Assembly: GCF_000003815.2 (NCBI RefSeq)
Contig: NC_049983.1
Location: 7,644,530 to 7,708,529, forward strand
Reading direction: 5' to 3'
DNA: 64,000 bases
DNA from: Branchiostoma floridae
Taxonomy: Eukaryota > Chordata > Leptocardii > Amphioxiformes > Branchiostomatidae
This document shows positions 34,345 to 46,230 of the stretch, piece by piece. The position numbers and the translations under genes are program-made. The first letter of the stretch is position 1; each line of letters opens with the position of its first letter. The notes beneath the pieces were generated by a model. The model did no database searches and was not told the origin of the DNA. It saw nothing but the letters and a program-made list of their open reading frames with translations.

Positions 34345-35707
34345 TTAAATAGCCAAGGGGTTGGCCCAAGCTTGGACATGATGTAAAGAATTAGACCCCA
34401 CCCACTACTTCAGTATATTTTTCTATGGCCCTGTTGTGTGTTTGTATAGGTACAATGGGTGCACTTAATGGTTAGTCTAGACCTGCTACGTAACAGGTTG
34501 GGTTTTAAAAACCACACCTATGTATGCTGATGGTCACAGAGGACTATACATGATTGAAAACTTGCCTCAGAGTTCTGTTAGGCTGTTTTAAAATTAATGC
34601 TCTTTGTTCTGTTTTGTGAACCTAGAAGTTCTACCCGTGGCATTGCTTCCACTTGTGTTTCTGTTGAGAAACTGCGTAGTTGTTGCAGTCTTGGTGTGCT
34701 CGAATAACACTTGTTCAGCAAGACCAAGGACGTTACAAGCACTTGTACATCCTTGTTAGGACAAGAAGTGCTCGTAAGAGCAGCGGCTCGCTACGGTGAG
34801 GTAAACAAGTGAGCAAGGCCGCACCAAATTTATTTGTTTCTCTCAGATTTTTTTTAAGAAGAAAATTGTACCAACAGGTCGAAAAAAAATTAAATTTTTT
34901 TTTTCAAAAGGTATGGGGCAAAAATCTACGGCTTAGATAACACAAGAAACCAAAAGCCTGAGGAGTTTAATGGCAAATTTTACACAATGAAGAATTTGAA
35001 CCCTTCCTTTGATTTGTTACTAAATGTTCTCAATAAAAGTCATTGTTTTTAGACTGAAAATATGTGTATGTGGCTCTGAATGGTAATATTTACTGGTTTA
35101 TGATAGCAACATGTGTATTATTTTTTCTCGGGACTTGATTTTTTTTTTTAGAATGACCAAAAAATGGACAGTCAGGCGATTCTGAGAAGCAACAAATAGA
35201 TTTGGTGTGGCCTAATGGAGGGGGGGAGGGTCGAAGCCTTAGTCATACCCAGCCCCACCCACTCTCACACTTGGCCATTTACATGGCTCGGGCGCGTAAG
35301 CGTTGCCGTGGGACCAAGCCTCATGTTTGTGTCATATCTACACAACCAAACACAGCCGCCTTTTATTCTGTTGACATTCCAAAGTACCCTGACAGGTTGA
35401 TTGCTACGACAATCAAAACAGTCTGGACCGGCCGCGTGATTTTCGACGTCGCGTTTGGCCGTACGCACGTCTTTAAACATCGCAATCAATTTGCCTTGCT
35501 CAGTGTTTGAACTGTTAACTGTTACAGTCTGTTGCTATATTAGGGCCTTTTTGGCCTTGGAGTTAATTTGTAGTATACAGAAGGCTAGTCTGACAAATGG
35601 CTTTTTTTGTGGTCAGAACCACATCTGAATCGATGTGTTACATCAGGGTAAGAGATCATATTGAAAATTCTCATGGAACCTGGGAAAAAAGACTTTGCAA
35701 CACTGCA
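34345..35707. other. Intergenic, no gene seen
   Basis: AT-rich with several poly-T runs. 35200-35510 is GC-richer and open for 102 codons on the plus strand, but the frame has no recognisable domain. Confidence 0.5.
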
Positions 35708-36010
35708 CAATCAGTGCAATGGCCGAGCAGGTAGACAGTTCGCCCTTGCACTCAGTAGGTCGTGAGTTTGATCCCTGACCGAGTTATACCAAAGACTTTA
35801 AAAATGGTACAATAATGTCATGCTGCTTTCTCTGTTTAGCACTCAGCATTCGGGAAAGAGTATGTAAGTTGAACACACAGACCATTACCAGTAGACTTGC
35901 CCCCAGCTGTAGCAATTGCACAAAGTTGTGCGGCCCAGGACTAGATAAATGGAGATGGGTGCCACCCTATGTACCATCTTGTGCAACAAGGACTTTTAAA
36001 AAAAAAACAG
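35708..36010 (+). mobile_element. Full-length SINE with tRNA-like head and A-rich tail
   Basis: The head has AATGGCCGAGCAGGTAGACA (A box) and GTGAGTTTGATCCCTGACCG (B box). The body includes GCTGTAGCAATTGCACAAAG and GGAGATGGGTGCCACCCTAT. It ends TTTTAAAAAAAAAAC. About 300 bp. I believe it is like the known amphioxus tRNA-derived SINE, but that is from memory. Confidence 0.72.
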
Positions 36011-36606
36011 TTACTTTTTGTATCAAAGTCATTATGTAACCACTGCATGTTATAGTTTTCAGAGAAGCAAGTGAAAATTTTGCATATTAATCAGACTTAG
36101 TTAATGGAGAGCAATATGGACAGGTTTCTCCTTTTTGTCTCTGTAATCTTGCCTAGACAGTAGACATCACAGGTCACCATCAAAATGCATGATAGATATA
36201 TTCTCTCCCTGTTGACTTCCCCTGATGGTAATACAGTGCTTAGGTAATCCTAAAAGCGAAAAGAAAGACCTTGAAAGGAGGAAACAGCCCGTAATGACCT
36301 CAAAGTAGCCACTTATAAAGACATAAACGCAGTGAACACAAGAAACGAGAACTCTTTACAAGTCGTTTTTTTTTTTTCTAAGTGACAAGCCGGCAGTAAA
36401 GATTACGGAAGTTCATAAAAGGACATTGCCTTTGAAGTGCACTCAATGCAACCTTTGACTCCACTTAGCACTAGTCTCCGAGTCTGGCACAACTTTTTAC
36501 TGCAGGCCAATTTGCAAGGAGCTCTCACATGCCAAGCCACGTGAAGCCTTGGTGTGCGCGGAATATAGATTTTCTATGAAGGGGTGCTGTTAAGTGTGGC
36601 AGCGAG

Positions 36607-36818
36607 TACTGTAAATGCAGAAACTTTCACGGTGGTTTAATGTTTGCAGTTTTCGCGATGGTCGCTTCTCCGCAAACTTAAAATCACTGCGAATATTTTT
36701 CCATGGCAGTAAGAGTCTACAGTGTATGGTGCTACCGCGAACTTAAAACCACTGCGAAAAGTCCCTTTTCCCGCTACCGTGAAATTAAATCCCCGCTAAC
36801 TTAAATGCATTTACAGTA
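36607..36818. mobile_element. MITE family 1, copy c (full length)
   Basis: 212 bp, TACTGTAAATGCA...TGCATTTACAGTA. The two halves are near complements of each other over much of their length, so the element can fold back on itself. Best copy of the family in the window. Confidence 0.92.
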
Positions 36819-38167
36819 GTTGCAGTTCTATAGTTATAAATGCACTTGCAACACCTCAGAACTTTGCAATGAAAAGAAGTTGGAAGTTGGAGCACTTCTC
36901 AATGCCATGTGAAAGTTTTAAAAGGGTGTCTGTCAACTGAGTCTGACAGGTGTTTTTTAATTGATGTGAGAAAGGTAGTACTTTAGGCAAAAGGTTTAGA
37001 ATTGTTTATTCAGAATTTCCAATTACAAATTTGTACTCAGCCTTGTATACTTGCTTATCCCCCAAAGTCCTCTTCTAATAGGATAAAAATGTAATCACAG
37101 AAAGTATTACAATTTTGTCATCATGGCTAATTACAATGCGTCATTCACTGTAGAGTGACTTTGTAAAATACGAATACACATAACTATACTTTAATAAACC
37201 ACAATAAGCCATACCACACTGTAATTTGCACAGTTTTTATTATCAATTTTGCACAGTTCTCATTCTAACTACCCTTTAATTCCATAATCTTCCCAACATG
37301 AAAGATTTTTCCATAGTTAAGTCCAAAAGTTCCCTTATATAACAGACTGTATCAGGTAGTTGTTCTAAGATGTTGAAAGACAAATTAATTTACAATATTA
37401 TGGAAGACTTGTAAGGTTACCGGTACATAACAACAATAACTTGATGAATTTTGTTTATTAAACTTTCCATATCAAATGGAGGACGAGACAAATTAGGTGA
37501 AAGGTCACCTCTACAAGTTGTTTCCCCGAATTTTAAGAATATTAGAGGTACAAATTGTCGCAGAAAATGTGTTTTTCGATGTATGACTTAATCAGAAATT
37601 GTATATAATGGGAGGGAGGGGGGAGAAAGTACCTTGAAGTTCTCAGAATTACTGAAACTGTTGCTGTCAATGCTATTACTCCCACTGGAGATTATATGGA
37701 ATTGAAAAGACAACTACATGCAGATCATTTAATGCTGGCAAATATGCACACTCAGTCTTTCTGCCCTACCCACACAAAAGTTTTCAAGTGCAATGCAATC
37801 GCGACAAGACATCTTAATGTACATGCACACAACACAGCTCAGTGTGAGTGCCATTCCATGGCCAGCGGCCTAAAATTGCCGAATCTATGAAAGTCAAGTT
37901 AGCTAGGATGTGGCATTAATGGTCCTCTGGCACATGTGCAGCCATGTGCTCATTAAGATAGCATGAGCTTGCATCTCAGAGGTGGACAAAGACTCTTAAG
38001 TTTGAGAGCACATTTTGATGTTCCAGACGTATTAGCTTGGCCACGTGAATCATCTTGAATTCTTAGAACACCCTTCAGCATTGCTGTCTAGCTTAGGAGT
38101 CTTGAGATCTTGCTTCTAAGGATTTACCCGGCCCGTGTTAACTTCATGTGCAATACTGGTGCATCTA
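36819..38167. other. Intergenic, no gene or clear repeat seen
   Basis: AT-rich sequence without convincing long frames, terminal repeats or tRNA-like boxes. Confidence 0.5.
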
Positions 38168-38507
38168 CAGGGCTCGAAATACTGGGTGCATGTGCACCCA
38201 GGTGCACCCAAAATTGGAGCTGTGCACCCAATTGTTTTCAGTGGGTGCACAGGGTGCACCCAAATATTTTCTTAGGTTTATGTATGTAAAGATATCAAAG
38301 CATACTAGTATACATCATATTCTTGCCATCTAAGTGTGAGAAAGATAATAAAAATGTCTGTCATGGTACTTGTTTAAGAATTTGATAGTTTTATTATTAG
38401 GTTGTTACTCAAATTTAAGTGGTGCACCCAAAAATTTTTTGGTGCACCCAATTTTTAAAGCTGGGTGCACCAGTGCACCTAATCCCAAAAATGAATTTCG
38501 AGCCCTG
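38168..38507. mobile_element. hAT-like non-autonomous element, CAGGGCTCGAAAT family, copy b
   Basis: Same ends as the 24577 copy, with an exact 5-bp ATCTA duplication outside. The interior is full of GGTGCACCCA instead of ACCTGCAC, so ends are conserved while the internal repeat differs. Confidence 0.93.
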
Positions 38508-39216
38508 ATCTAATATATAAACTCAACCTTTAACAGTGCTAAGAAAGGTGCAGCATCATAATGCGAGAGATGAAAAAAGCTTAGATACATGTATACAAAG
38601 GAATATTTAAACTTTTCAGTGCATTGGTGAAGGTGTACTTAAGCCCACATTCCTTTTTTTTTTAAATTGTCAACAAAATATAACACCTTACTGGCTTACA
38701 TCATGCATATGCAAGCCCAGATCTTCAAAGGAGGCTTTTCAATGTATGGATGTGCATTGACAAATTATAAGATGTACCTTCTGACACAAGAATACCTTGA
38801 AGTTCTCTGAAATACGATGCATTCTCTGCAAATGGATATGGTATAGAGATTACTTCTTAAGGCATTTGGAGTGACATCCATCACTCTTCTTCAGCAGCAC
38901 TGGAATAAACTGTCAGAATGAGTCGGTACTAATATCTACCAGTAGTATACATTTTGATTTTTTTTACAACCAAAAACGCCTTTCAAGTTGCCCCAAGCTC
39001 AAGTGGAACGCTGTGAAAAACAACTGATTACAATGCTTTTTCAACTCATCAAGATTCCAATCCGTCCTGGAAACTGACGTTCGCAGCAGGCAGCCCCCAA
39101 TTTTCACCAGCATAGTAATTAAGTAGACTGCGGTCCAATCTTAGCTACCGTAAAGTGACCATTCCATCTTGCCTGAGGTTTGAAATATGTGTTCACTCTC
39201 ATCTTTGATGTATGGC
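38508..39216. other. Intergenic, nothing recognised
   Basis: AT-rich. GTGACATCCATCACTCTTCT near 38871 resembles a repeat edge, but I could not pair it with another copy. Confidence 0.45.
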
Positions 39217-39815
39217 TTGGGCCAAGTTGATTTGGTTATATGGATGACACCAGCACGCGCACCAATTTTTGTCCGTTTCCAAAAAGACTAAATAATATGC
39301 ATTTAAGTTCGCTGGGATCTAAAAAAAGGACTTTTCGCAGTGGTTTTAAGTCCGCGGTAGCACCACGCACTGTAGTTTCTTAATGCCATGGAAAAATGTT
39401 TGCAGTGGTTTTAAATTCGCGGTGAAGCAGCCACCGCAAAAACTGCGAACATTAAACCACCGGGAAAATTTCTGCGTTTACAGTAAAACACGTTTTCAAC
39501 CATACTCTTAATCGCACATGATTAAATTCTCATGATAGCACCTTCAAAATCAGCAAATATATGGATTGCAAAAATAAATTCGGAAAATGTATACTACTGT
39601 CACAGAAGATTATTAAGGTCAAAGAAGATGTGATAGAACAAAAATGAAGAACCTATTGTTTGGTTACTATATTCTGTGTGTTCAGTCATTTGTTCAACCT
39701 TCCTGACCACTTAGATTTCATGATGAAGGCAAACTTTTTTTTTATTCGCACACTCACATCAGTTTTGGACTCACCCACAGGATGTCATCCATATAATCAA
39801 ATCAACACAGCCTTA
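39217..39815. mobile_element. MITE family 3 copy carrying a nested family 1 MITE
   Basis: Left end TTGGGCCAAGTTGATTTGG, right end AATCAAATCAACACAGCCTTA. It is 599 bp, but subtracting the nested element at 39293-39485 leaves about 406 bp, the length of the intact copy at 52295. Confidence 0.88.
39293..39485. mobile_element. MITE family 1, copy d, nested inside MITE family 3
   Basis: Reverse orientation relative to copy c, with a worn left end (ATGCATTTAAGTTCGC) and a good right end (GCGTTTACAGTA). It interrupts a family 3 element at 39217-39815, so it inserted later. Confidence 0.85.
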
Positions 39816-39956
39816 GTGAAGTTTGAGAAGCTGTTGAATGATGGATTATTCTGCCTCTCACTCTCCTTTAATCTTTTCCATCGAGGTTGTAATATGACTT
39901 GTGTTGCTACATAAGGCACATAAATCTTGTGTGACCTTTAGGGCATTGCCTGTATC

Positions 39957-40435
39957 TAGAGGGCTTGAAACACTGAGTATAATTGCTCTTTTGTGCTAAC
40001 TTGTGTACCCAAAATTGAAATTATGCACCTACCTTTTTCTAGGTTGCATGATTATGAAACAACCAGAGGGGCGAGTAGAACAGAAAGAAACAACATCCCG
40101 ACTTCCGGGATTCGAACCCGCGCCGAACCCGGGCAGCCGGATCACAAATCACGACTGCTATCACTGTCGCCACAAAAGCACTAGTATTTGTGTAGCATTA
40201 AAGATAAAGTAAAGGTACTATAGTACACAATGTCATAAGCATACAGCATATCGACCTTCATGTCTGAGAAAAATATTTGTAAAAATTTGGCTTTAAAATT
40301 TAGGTTTTATTTTTAAAACCTCAGCTTTGCGGACATACTTTATCTACTCTGTGCCCCTAAATAGTATTCTGTGCGCCTAAATTATTAGGTAGGGATCACC
40401 AGTGCACCTCGCCAAAGTTGATCCCAGATACAGAT
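39957..40435. mobile_element. Decayed relative of the CAGGGCTCGAAAT element
   Basis: AGGGCTTGAAACACTGAGT at the left, then GTGTACCCAAAATTGAAATT; CAGTGCACCTCGCC at the right. It resembles the 38168 copy but the right end is lost and a SINE-like sequence (40060-40200) lies inside. Confidence 0.5.
40060..40200 (-). mobile_element. tRNA-derived SINE fragment (minus)
   Basis: On the minus strand, TGGCGACAGTGATAGCAGTC is A-box-like and GCGGGTTCGAATCCCGGAAG is an excellent B box. It is embedded in the decayed hAT-like element at 39957. Confidence 0.65.
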
Positions 40436-40890
40436 AGGGGCCATGATTGCTTAGATGTCAGTAGCTGATACAGACTCTATTGTATATAGCCTTGACATTG
40501 GCCAAGGGCACGGAATCCCTTGCTAATACTATAACACCCTTTGAACCAGTGAAAGATGTATGGAGATCTGTGGATTCATCTCTGTCTATCCTCCCCGGCA
40601 GTTAGGCTGTTATCTGAAATCCTGTTTTTACAAGGCATGGGCAATGTTCTTGGGATGTGCAAGAGATTTAATGGGGCAAAGAGGGAAGTGAAAGGGCTAG
40701 AGCTACCAGTAGGTCGCTTCAAATTACTGTCTTGGTTCACAGATTTGCTATTTTATTCTTTTCTTTTGTGACCAAAAAATTCTACCATTCAGAATATTAA
40801 TCAGCCCCAAATTTCTCATATTTAACACCAACAGTAAAAAATAAACTCCTTCCAAGAAATTACATTTTCTTATCTCCAGGCAGATTTACC

Positions 40891-41025
40891 AGTGGCATAA
40901 GATAGTATCAAAGCTGGCTAAGGAGTAACAGCTGGCCAAAGGAAGTCATCAGCTACCGGTAGCCAAACACACTCCTAAGCCAGCTTCACTCCTCTGGCAG
41001 CTTTCGATACTATCTTATGCTACCG
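40891..41025. repeat. 135-bp long hairpin (fold-back element)
   Basis: Left arm AGTGGCATAAGATAGTATC, AAAGCTGGCTAAGGAGTAAC; right arm CACTCCTCTGGCAGCTTTC, GATACTATCTTATGCTACCG. The arms pair over about 45 bases with few mismatches around a 45-base loop containing CTACCGGTAG. Confidence 0.88.
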
Positions 41026-42533
41026 AAGGATCTGATTGGAGATTAACATTTTTGATTTGTCAATGCATTAAACGGTGAAATTTTATTGTTTGATTGCTAC
41101 CCAGCCTAGCATTTTGACTGAGGCACCTGTGGTAGCATTTGGGCCTATCACAGAATGCCTGTTTCCTTTTTTAGTTTACTCCATAACTGTCCTGCAAAAA
41201 TCCTAGAACCAAGAAACTGCATTTGTGCAGCTTTATATTGCAAGGAGGAGATTGAAACCCTGAGGACGGAAGGATGACTACAGGATAATGATGCCAACCA
41301 GAGACATTGATCCATGCTCTGTCTGCTGTAGGGATGGGGTTTTGATGTGTGATGTAGGCTCAACATCAGACATATTACCTGCAGCAAGGGACAACTCATC
41401 TTTAGGATGTAAGCTGTACAACTCCATCAAACGTTGCCTGTACCAGACTCCTTCATCATGAGTGTCGCTGGAAAAAATAGTGCAGACTGGCCACATAGAC
41501 TGAACAGCCTCCTTTAACATTTATCTGCCGGGTTACATAATTCTGACCCTGAAAAACGGTGTGACTGAGAGATGTATCCAGTACAGCTGTATATCTTCAG
41601 ATATGCACAGTAATAAGGTATACAGGAGTGCGGTATACTAAGGGATGTTACATTGGAGATCTCTTCAGACACATTCTTTGCGAGTGGTAGATATATGTGA
41701 CCTGGCGGTATTTTGTTAGTAGAAGGTAATATTCAAGAGGAGTTAGCCTACCATGGTATACAATTTGTAACCTACAAAGTCTGTCAGAAGTTGCCATCCT
41801 TAAAGAACATAGTGAGACTTTTCATCTCTGAGTCAGTGTAGTAGCTGGCTGACAGACGTATCATTTCAGACAAATTTCAAGACAGTCATTTGTTATTGGG
41901 TGGGCCAACTACTCTCTCTTCGCAGCCAAGGGCTGAATTGTGAGGAGCTTACAATAGTCAGGGCTAAATCGCAAGAGCGCTAACTCAGGTGATCTCAATA
42001 CGACTTTTGCAAGGGTCTGGAACGGCTGCTTTTCGGCGCTAACTCGGGTGACCTCAATATGACAGCAATTGCCCCATGTGTTGCCAAAAGATTGTAGGTT
42101 CACTAGCTATATGTATAGGAGTGGAAAAATATATAAGTTCGCTCTGGAAAGTAACTTCTGCTTTGGTGACTGAATTATTCTCTGAGCCATCCGGGCGACC
42201 TTTTGACTTTGGTGTCAATCACTTCAATACTTTACTTCCCCATGCCTAATTGCATATACCTGTAGCACTGCTACTGAAGAATGTCATAATCAACCTTAAT
42301 GTCTAGAAACAACATAACCCTCTGTCACGAACAAGCAACCACAACCGCACCGCCAGGTCCTGTGTGATTGATAGCTGGTAAAGTACATTAGAATATAAGG
42401 TGAAGGTCCCCTCTCTTGTGTGGCACAAATCTTCATGGGCAAGTTTGCTTGCTGTTTTTGTAGCAAAATTAATGTAGTAATATCTGGGAATGCATTGTTA
42501 TCTCTTCACCTAAGTGATTACCTAACTGTACCT
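41026..42533. other. Intergenic, one doubtful minus-strand frame and a 28-bp direct repeat
   Basis: GCGCTAACTCAGGTGATCTC and GCGCTAACTCGGGTGACCTC occur at about 41977 and 42036. A minus-strand frame at 41278-41520 is protein-like in composition but not recognised. Confidence 0.4.
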
Positions 42534-42863
42534 TAAGGCCACACTGATTTAACTTTATGGATGACATTCGGGCACGCATTGATTTTCGCCTGTTCTCCAG
42601 AAAAAAAATACTAGTCACATGCATGTCACCTAACAGCATCCCTGGTCAATCTGGATTTTCATCCTTGACAGAGGACCTGCTCTCTAGGGTAAGGGGGCAC
42701 ATATTCAGGGCATGAGGCCAGTACAGTGCCGTGTTCCCCTCTTTAGACAAGAAGGTGAACATAAGACAAACCAAGCTTTTTTTTCCCTACATTTTTTTCG
42801 CCCTCGCACAATCATTTGTTTTGGGGTCTCCAGAGGATGTCATCTATAAGACTAGAAAGGCCG
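42534..42863. mobile_element. MITE family 3, diverged copy
   Basis: Left end TTAAGGCCACACTGATTT followed by TATGGATGACATTCGGGC. The right side has TTTTGGGGTCTCCAGAGGAT, then GTCATCTATAAGACTAG. Shorter than the intact copy. Confidence 0.75.
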
Positions 42864-44157
42864 ACATTTGCTTAAGAGCAAATACAGCATATTTCAGCCA
42901 TACCCCTTCCCACGCAACATTGGACTGTTCCAAATCACCCCTGCGCAAAAATGGAACATCCTCTTAACAGTACATTATCCCCCAAAGTGGACTGGTATTG
43001 TGAATTGATTCCAGGTAAAAACAGAGCTTGCTTCTATTTTTCAGAAAATGACAATAATCACACCTTCCATTCAGAAAATTTTCATCATGACTGAAAATTG
43101 TTGAATGACTTCATGTAATGTCATTAACAATTTTCAGTACGATAACTAGGTGTAAGTTTAAAAAAATATAAGCTCCTTGTGATGTGGGTACATTTATTAT
43201 TGCAGTGAACTTTTTTTATTCAAGTAGGGCATACGATTTAATAATTATCAAGCAGGTGCAGGTACCGTAAGAGCGTTTGTTTTCTTCAAGCTGTAAAACT
43301 GTTAAACTGTTTTACTTTGTATGCAATCAGCCATCGAGCCTATTCTTATTTTAGTTTAACAACTTCCTGCCAGACCCGGAAGATACGATTGAACCTTGTT
43401 CGAGGATTTCTTTTCGTCTGTCTGGTCAGTCTGTTCATACCCTGGCGCTGAGAGTGTTTTATTGGGCTGAAACTCTGGCAGTTTAAAGTTACTTACAATT
43501 TAAATGTTCAAAGTTTATGTCAAACAACAACAGCACTAGGAACACATACATTTGCTCTGGAGAAAATACAGCAGTTTTCGCAAGTTCCAGTCCAGTGATA
43601 GAAATGTGGCCACTACAGACAGGTGGTCACTATAGAGAAAATGCTGATCTATTGACTAGGAGCCATACGTTACACATGATTTCAGTACACTGATCATTAA
43701 TCATATAAACATTGCACAGGTAAGCCAATTGTTTAGATGTACAATTAAGTTCAAATAATTCTGAAGAGAAATATTGATGAGAAAATAATCATTATCGCCA
43801 CTGTCTAACTTATAATTACGTATCAAAACTAAACGCAGATTTTCTAACTAATGCACCTTTCGCCGACTTCATCAAAGGACCGCCGGCTACCAATCAAACA
43901 CGGCTGTTGATTAGACTTAGAGTTTCAAACAGTCATGTGCTGTGTGCCAGTTGACAGCGAACTTCATGCTACGTGATGTTTTACATTGCTTGGACCTTCT
44001 TTCCTACAGCGGTGCTTCTACAAAATATTTAGACTGTAACACTGAGTCCCACATGTTTTATAGAATAGAATTTGACGCAGAACAGCGTTTTTTGCTGGGT
44101 ATTTTTCTTGAAACATGTCCGTGGGAATATCAGCGAGGCGGCGACGTAGGGATATCA
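42864..44157. other. Intergenic, no gene seen
   Basis: AT-rich to about 43850, then GC-richer up to the 750-bp duplication. The plus-strand frame at 43942-44187 is short and unrecognised. Confidence 0.45.
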
Positions 44158-45505
44158 GACCGTCAACAAAAGTCGCACGGCGGCTAACGGCGCAGCGAAG
44201 ATACTAGCGCTATAAATAAGCGCTTCAACTAAGGATGGCAACCCGTACAATATTTTTGTATACTGTTGAGCTAAGTAAAGTTTGTTGTTTATGAGGTTTT
44301 AGTTGTCTTTGAAGCTTTGACCCGAAATATTTTAAAGTCAAACTGCTGAAGAGAAGTAAGTGACTGCTACGACTATCGTAGATATGGCCCTAAAAAAACT
44401 GATAAAAGAAGCCTTCTCAATAGTCTAAAATGCAAGAGCTTCCGGGGGGGCTTCGCCCACCTGGGTCCCCCCCACAGTGGCCCTGCCCCTGGACCCCGCC
44501 AGGGACATTCGGCGGCCCCCGGACCCCTGTCCGACGCTTTGAAAAAATCCTGGCGAGAAGTCTGTACGGCCTGAGTCTTCAAGTTAACGTATTGTGTGGT
44601 CCCGCTTATGAATATTAATTAGCCTTCGCTTTCCTCTTCGCTGATTGGCTGAACCATTAATTGAATTAACTCTTCCTGCCGGCTAGACGCAGGTGCAGAT
44701 GTCGGCTCTGTGGGGTGAACGTCCGAAAGGTCATGGCATGGAGAACGAAAGAAAACCAATTTCCCCTAAAAAAAGTGCTGTAATTAAGCCTTTTACAGTA
44801 CTTTATGCCAAAAATTTTACTTGGATCATTTTACCAACTATCTTATGCCTATCTATACCAAATGTTACTCATACCAGGGTACAGGGGTGCAAAATATACC
44901 GTTATAAGACCGTCAACAACAGTCGCACGGAGCTAACAGCGCAGCGAAAATACCATCGCTAGCGTTTCAACTTCGGATAACAAGTTATAAGTACTGTTGA
45001 ACTCAGTAACGTTAAAGTTTGTTTTCAGTTGCCTTTGACGGTTTGACCTGAAATAGTGTTACGCTAAACTCCTGAAGAGAAGTTAAGTGACTGCTGCGAT
45101 TATCATAGATATGCCGCTAAGAACTGATACAATATAAAGCCTTCTGAATAGTCTAAAATGCGAGAGCCTTAGGCGGGCTTCGCTCCCCCTGGCGGGAACA
45201 CTGCTATATACGGGATCATGAGGCCCCGCTTATGAATATTAATTAGCCTTTGGCCTCCTCTTCGCTGATTGGCTAGGTCTTTGATTCAATCAACTCTCCG
45301 GCTGACGCGCACAGCGGCACAGGTGTGGCTCTGTGCGGGGTCACGGAAGGTCACGTCAGGAGGCCAAAAGAAAACAAATTTCCCCTCAGAAAAGTGCCAA
45401 AATTAATCATTTTAAAGTTGTTTATGTCAAAAATTTTACTTGAATCTTGTTACCAAGTATCTAATGCCTATCTATACCAAATTTAGGTCATTTAATTGTA
45501 ATACC
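44158..45505. repeat. Two-copy direct duplication, about 750-bp offset
   Basis: Unit 1 (about 44158-44895) and unit 2 (about 44908-45505) share in order GACCGTCAACAA, GACTGCTRCGA, CTTATGAATATTAATTAGCC, CTCTTCGCTGATTGGCT and ATGCCTATCTATACCAAAT. Unit 2 lacks some of the GC-rich centre of unit 1 (44440-44560). No coding potential is recognised. Confidence 0.88.
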
Positions 45506-46030
45506 AGGGTACAGGAGCCAAAAGTGTCCTTTTTTGGTCAAAAATTGGCCAAAAATCGCAAAAATAAGCATTTTGTTGCACTGTACACCAAAAGTGTTAT
45601 TGAATTTATATGAAGGGATTATCAAGGCACATCTGTGTCAAATTTCAGCTCATTCGGTTGCAATACCAAGGTACAGGAGCCAAAAGTGTCCTTTTTTGGT
45701 CAAAAATTGGTCAAAAAATCGCAAAAATAAGCATTTTGTTGTACTGTACACCAAAAGTGTTATTGAATTTATATGAGGGCATTATCAAGGCACATCTCTG
45801 TCAAATTTCAGCTCATTTGGTTGTAATACCAGGGTACAGGGGCCAAAAGTGTCCTTTTTTGGTCAAAAATTGGTAAAAAAATCGCAAAAATAAGCATTTT
45901 GTTGTACTATACACCAAAAGTGTTATCGAATTTATATGGGCGCATTATCAAGGCACATCTCTGTTAAATTTCAGCTCATTTGGTTGTAATACCAGGGTAC
46001 AGGGGCCAAAATATACAGTTTTGGTCTAAA
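45505..46030. repeat. 163-bp tandem array (just over three units)
   Basis: ACAGGRGCCAAAA recurs at 45511, 45673, 45836 and 45999, giving periods of 162-163. Each unit has TTTTTTGGTCAAAAATTGG, AAGCATTTTGTTG and TCAAATTTCAGCTCATTYGG. It follows the 750-bp duplication directly, whose units also end in CAGGGTACAGG. Confidence 0.93.
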
Positions 46031-46230
46031 ATTGACCAAAAAATCTCAATAAAATCATTTTAGAGGCAGATATGAAAAAAATGGAGAAAAAGCATCAAGG
46101 TGTTGGCCCACTCTACCCCTGTGCCGAATTTCAGGTCATTCGGTCCAGGAACGGCGGAGATGAATCACTTTGAAGATTTGACAGGAGAAAGAAAGAAAGA
46201 AAGAAAGAAAGAAACATTACGAATACAATA
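46030..46230. repeat. End of the repeat block with (GAAA)n tail
   Basis: Continues the array theme (CAAAATATACAGTTTTGGTC, AATTTCAGGTCATTCGGTCC) and stops in GAAAGAAAGAAAGAAAGAAA at about 46190-46213. A simple-repeat tail suggests the right end of a retroelement, but no frame supports this. Confidence 0.6.

Noticed and set aside
35202-35510. 102-codon plus-strand frame in a GC-richer patch
   Set aside because: No domain, no splice partners, and a start inside a poly-G run; evidence insufficient for a gene.
45505-46030. Possible CRISPR or phage repeat
   Set aside because: 163-bp direct units without spacers in a eukaryotic context.
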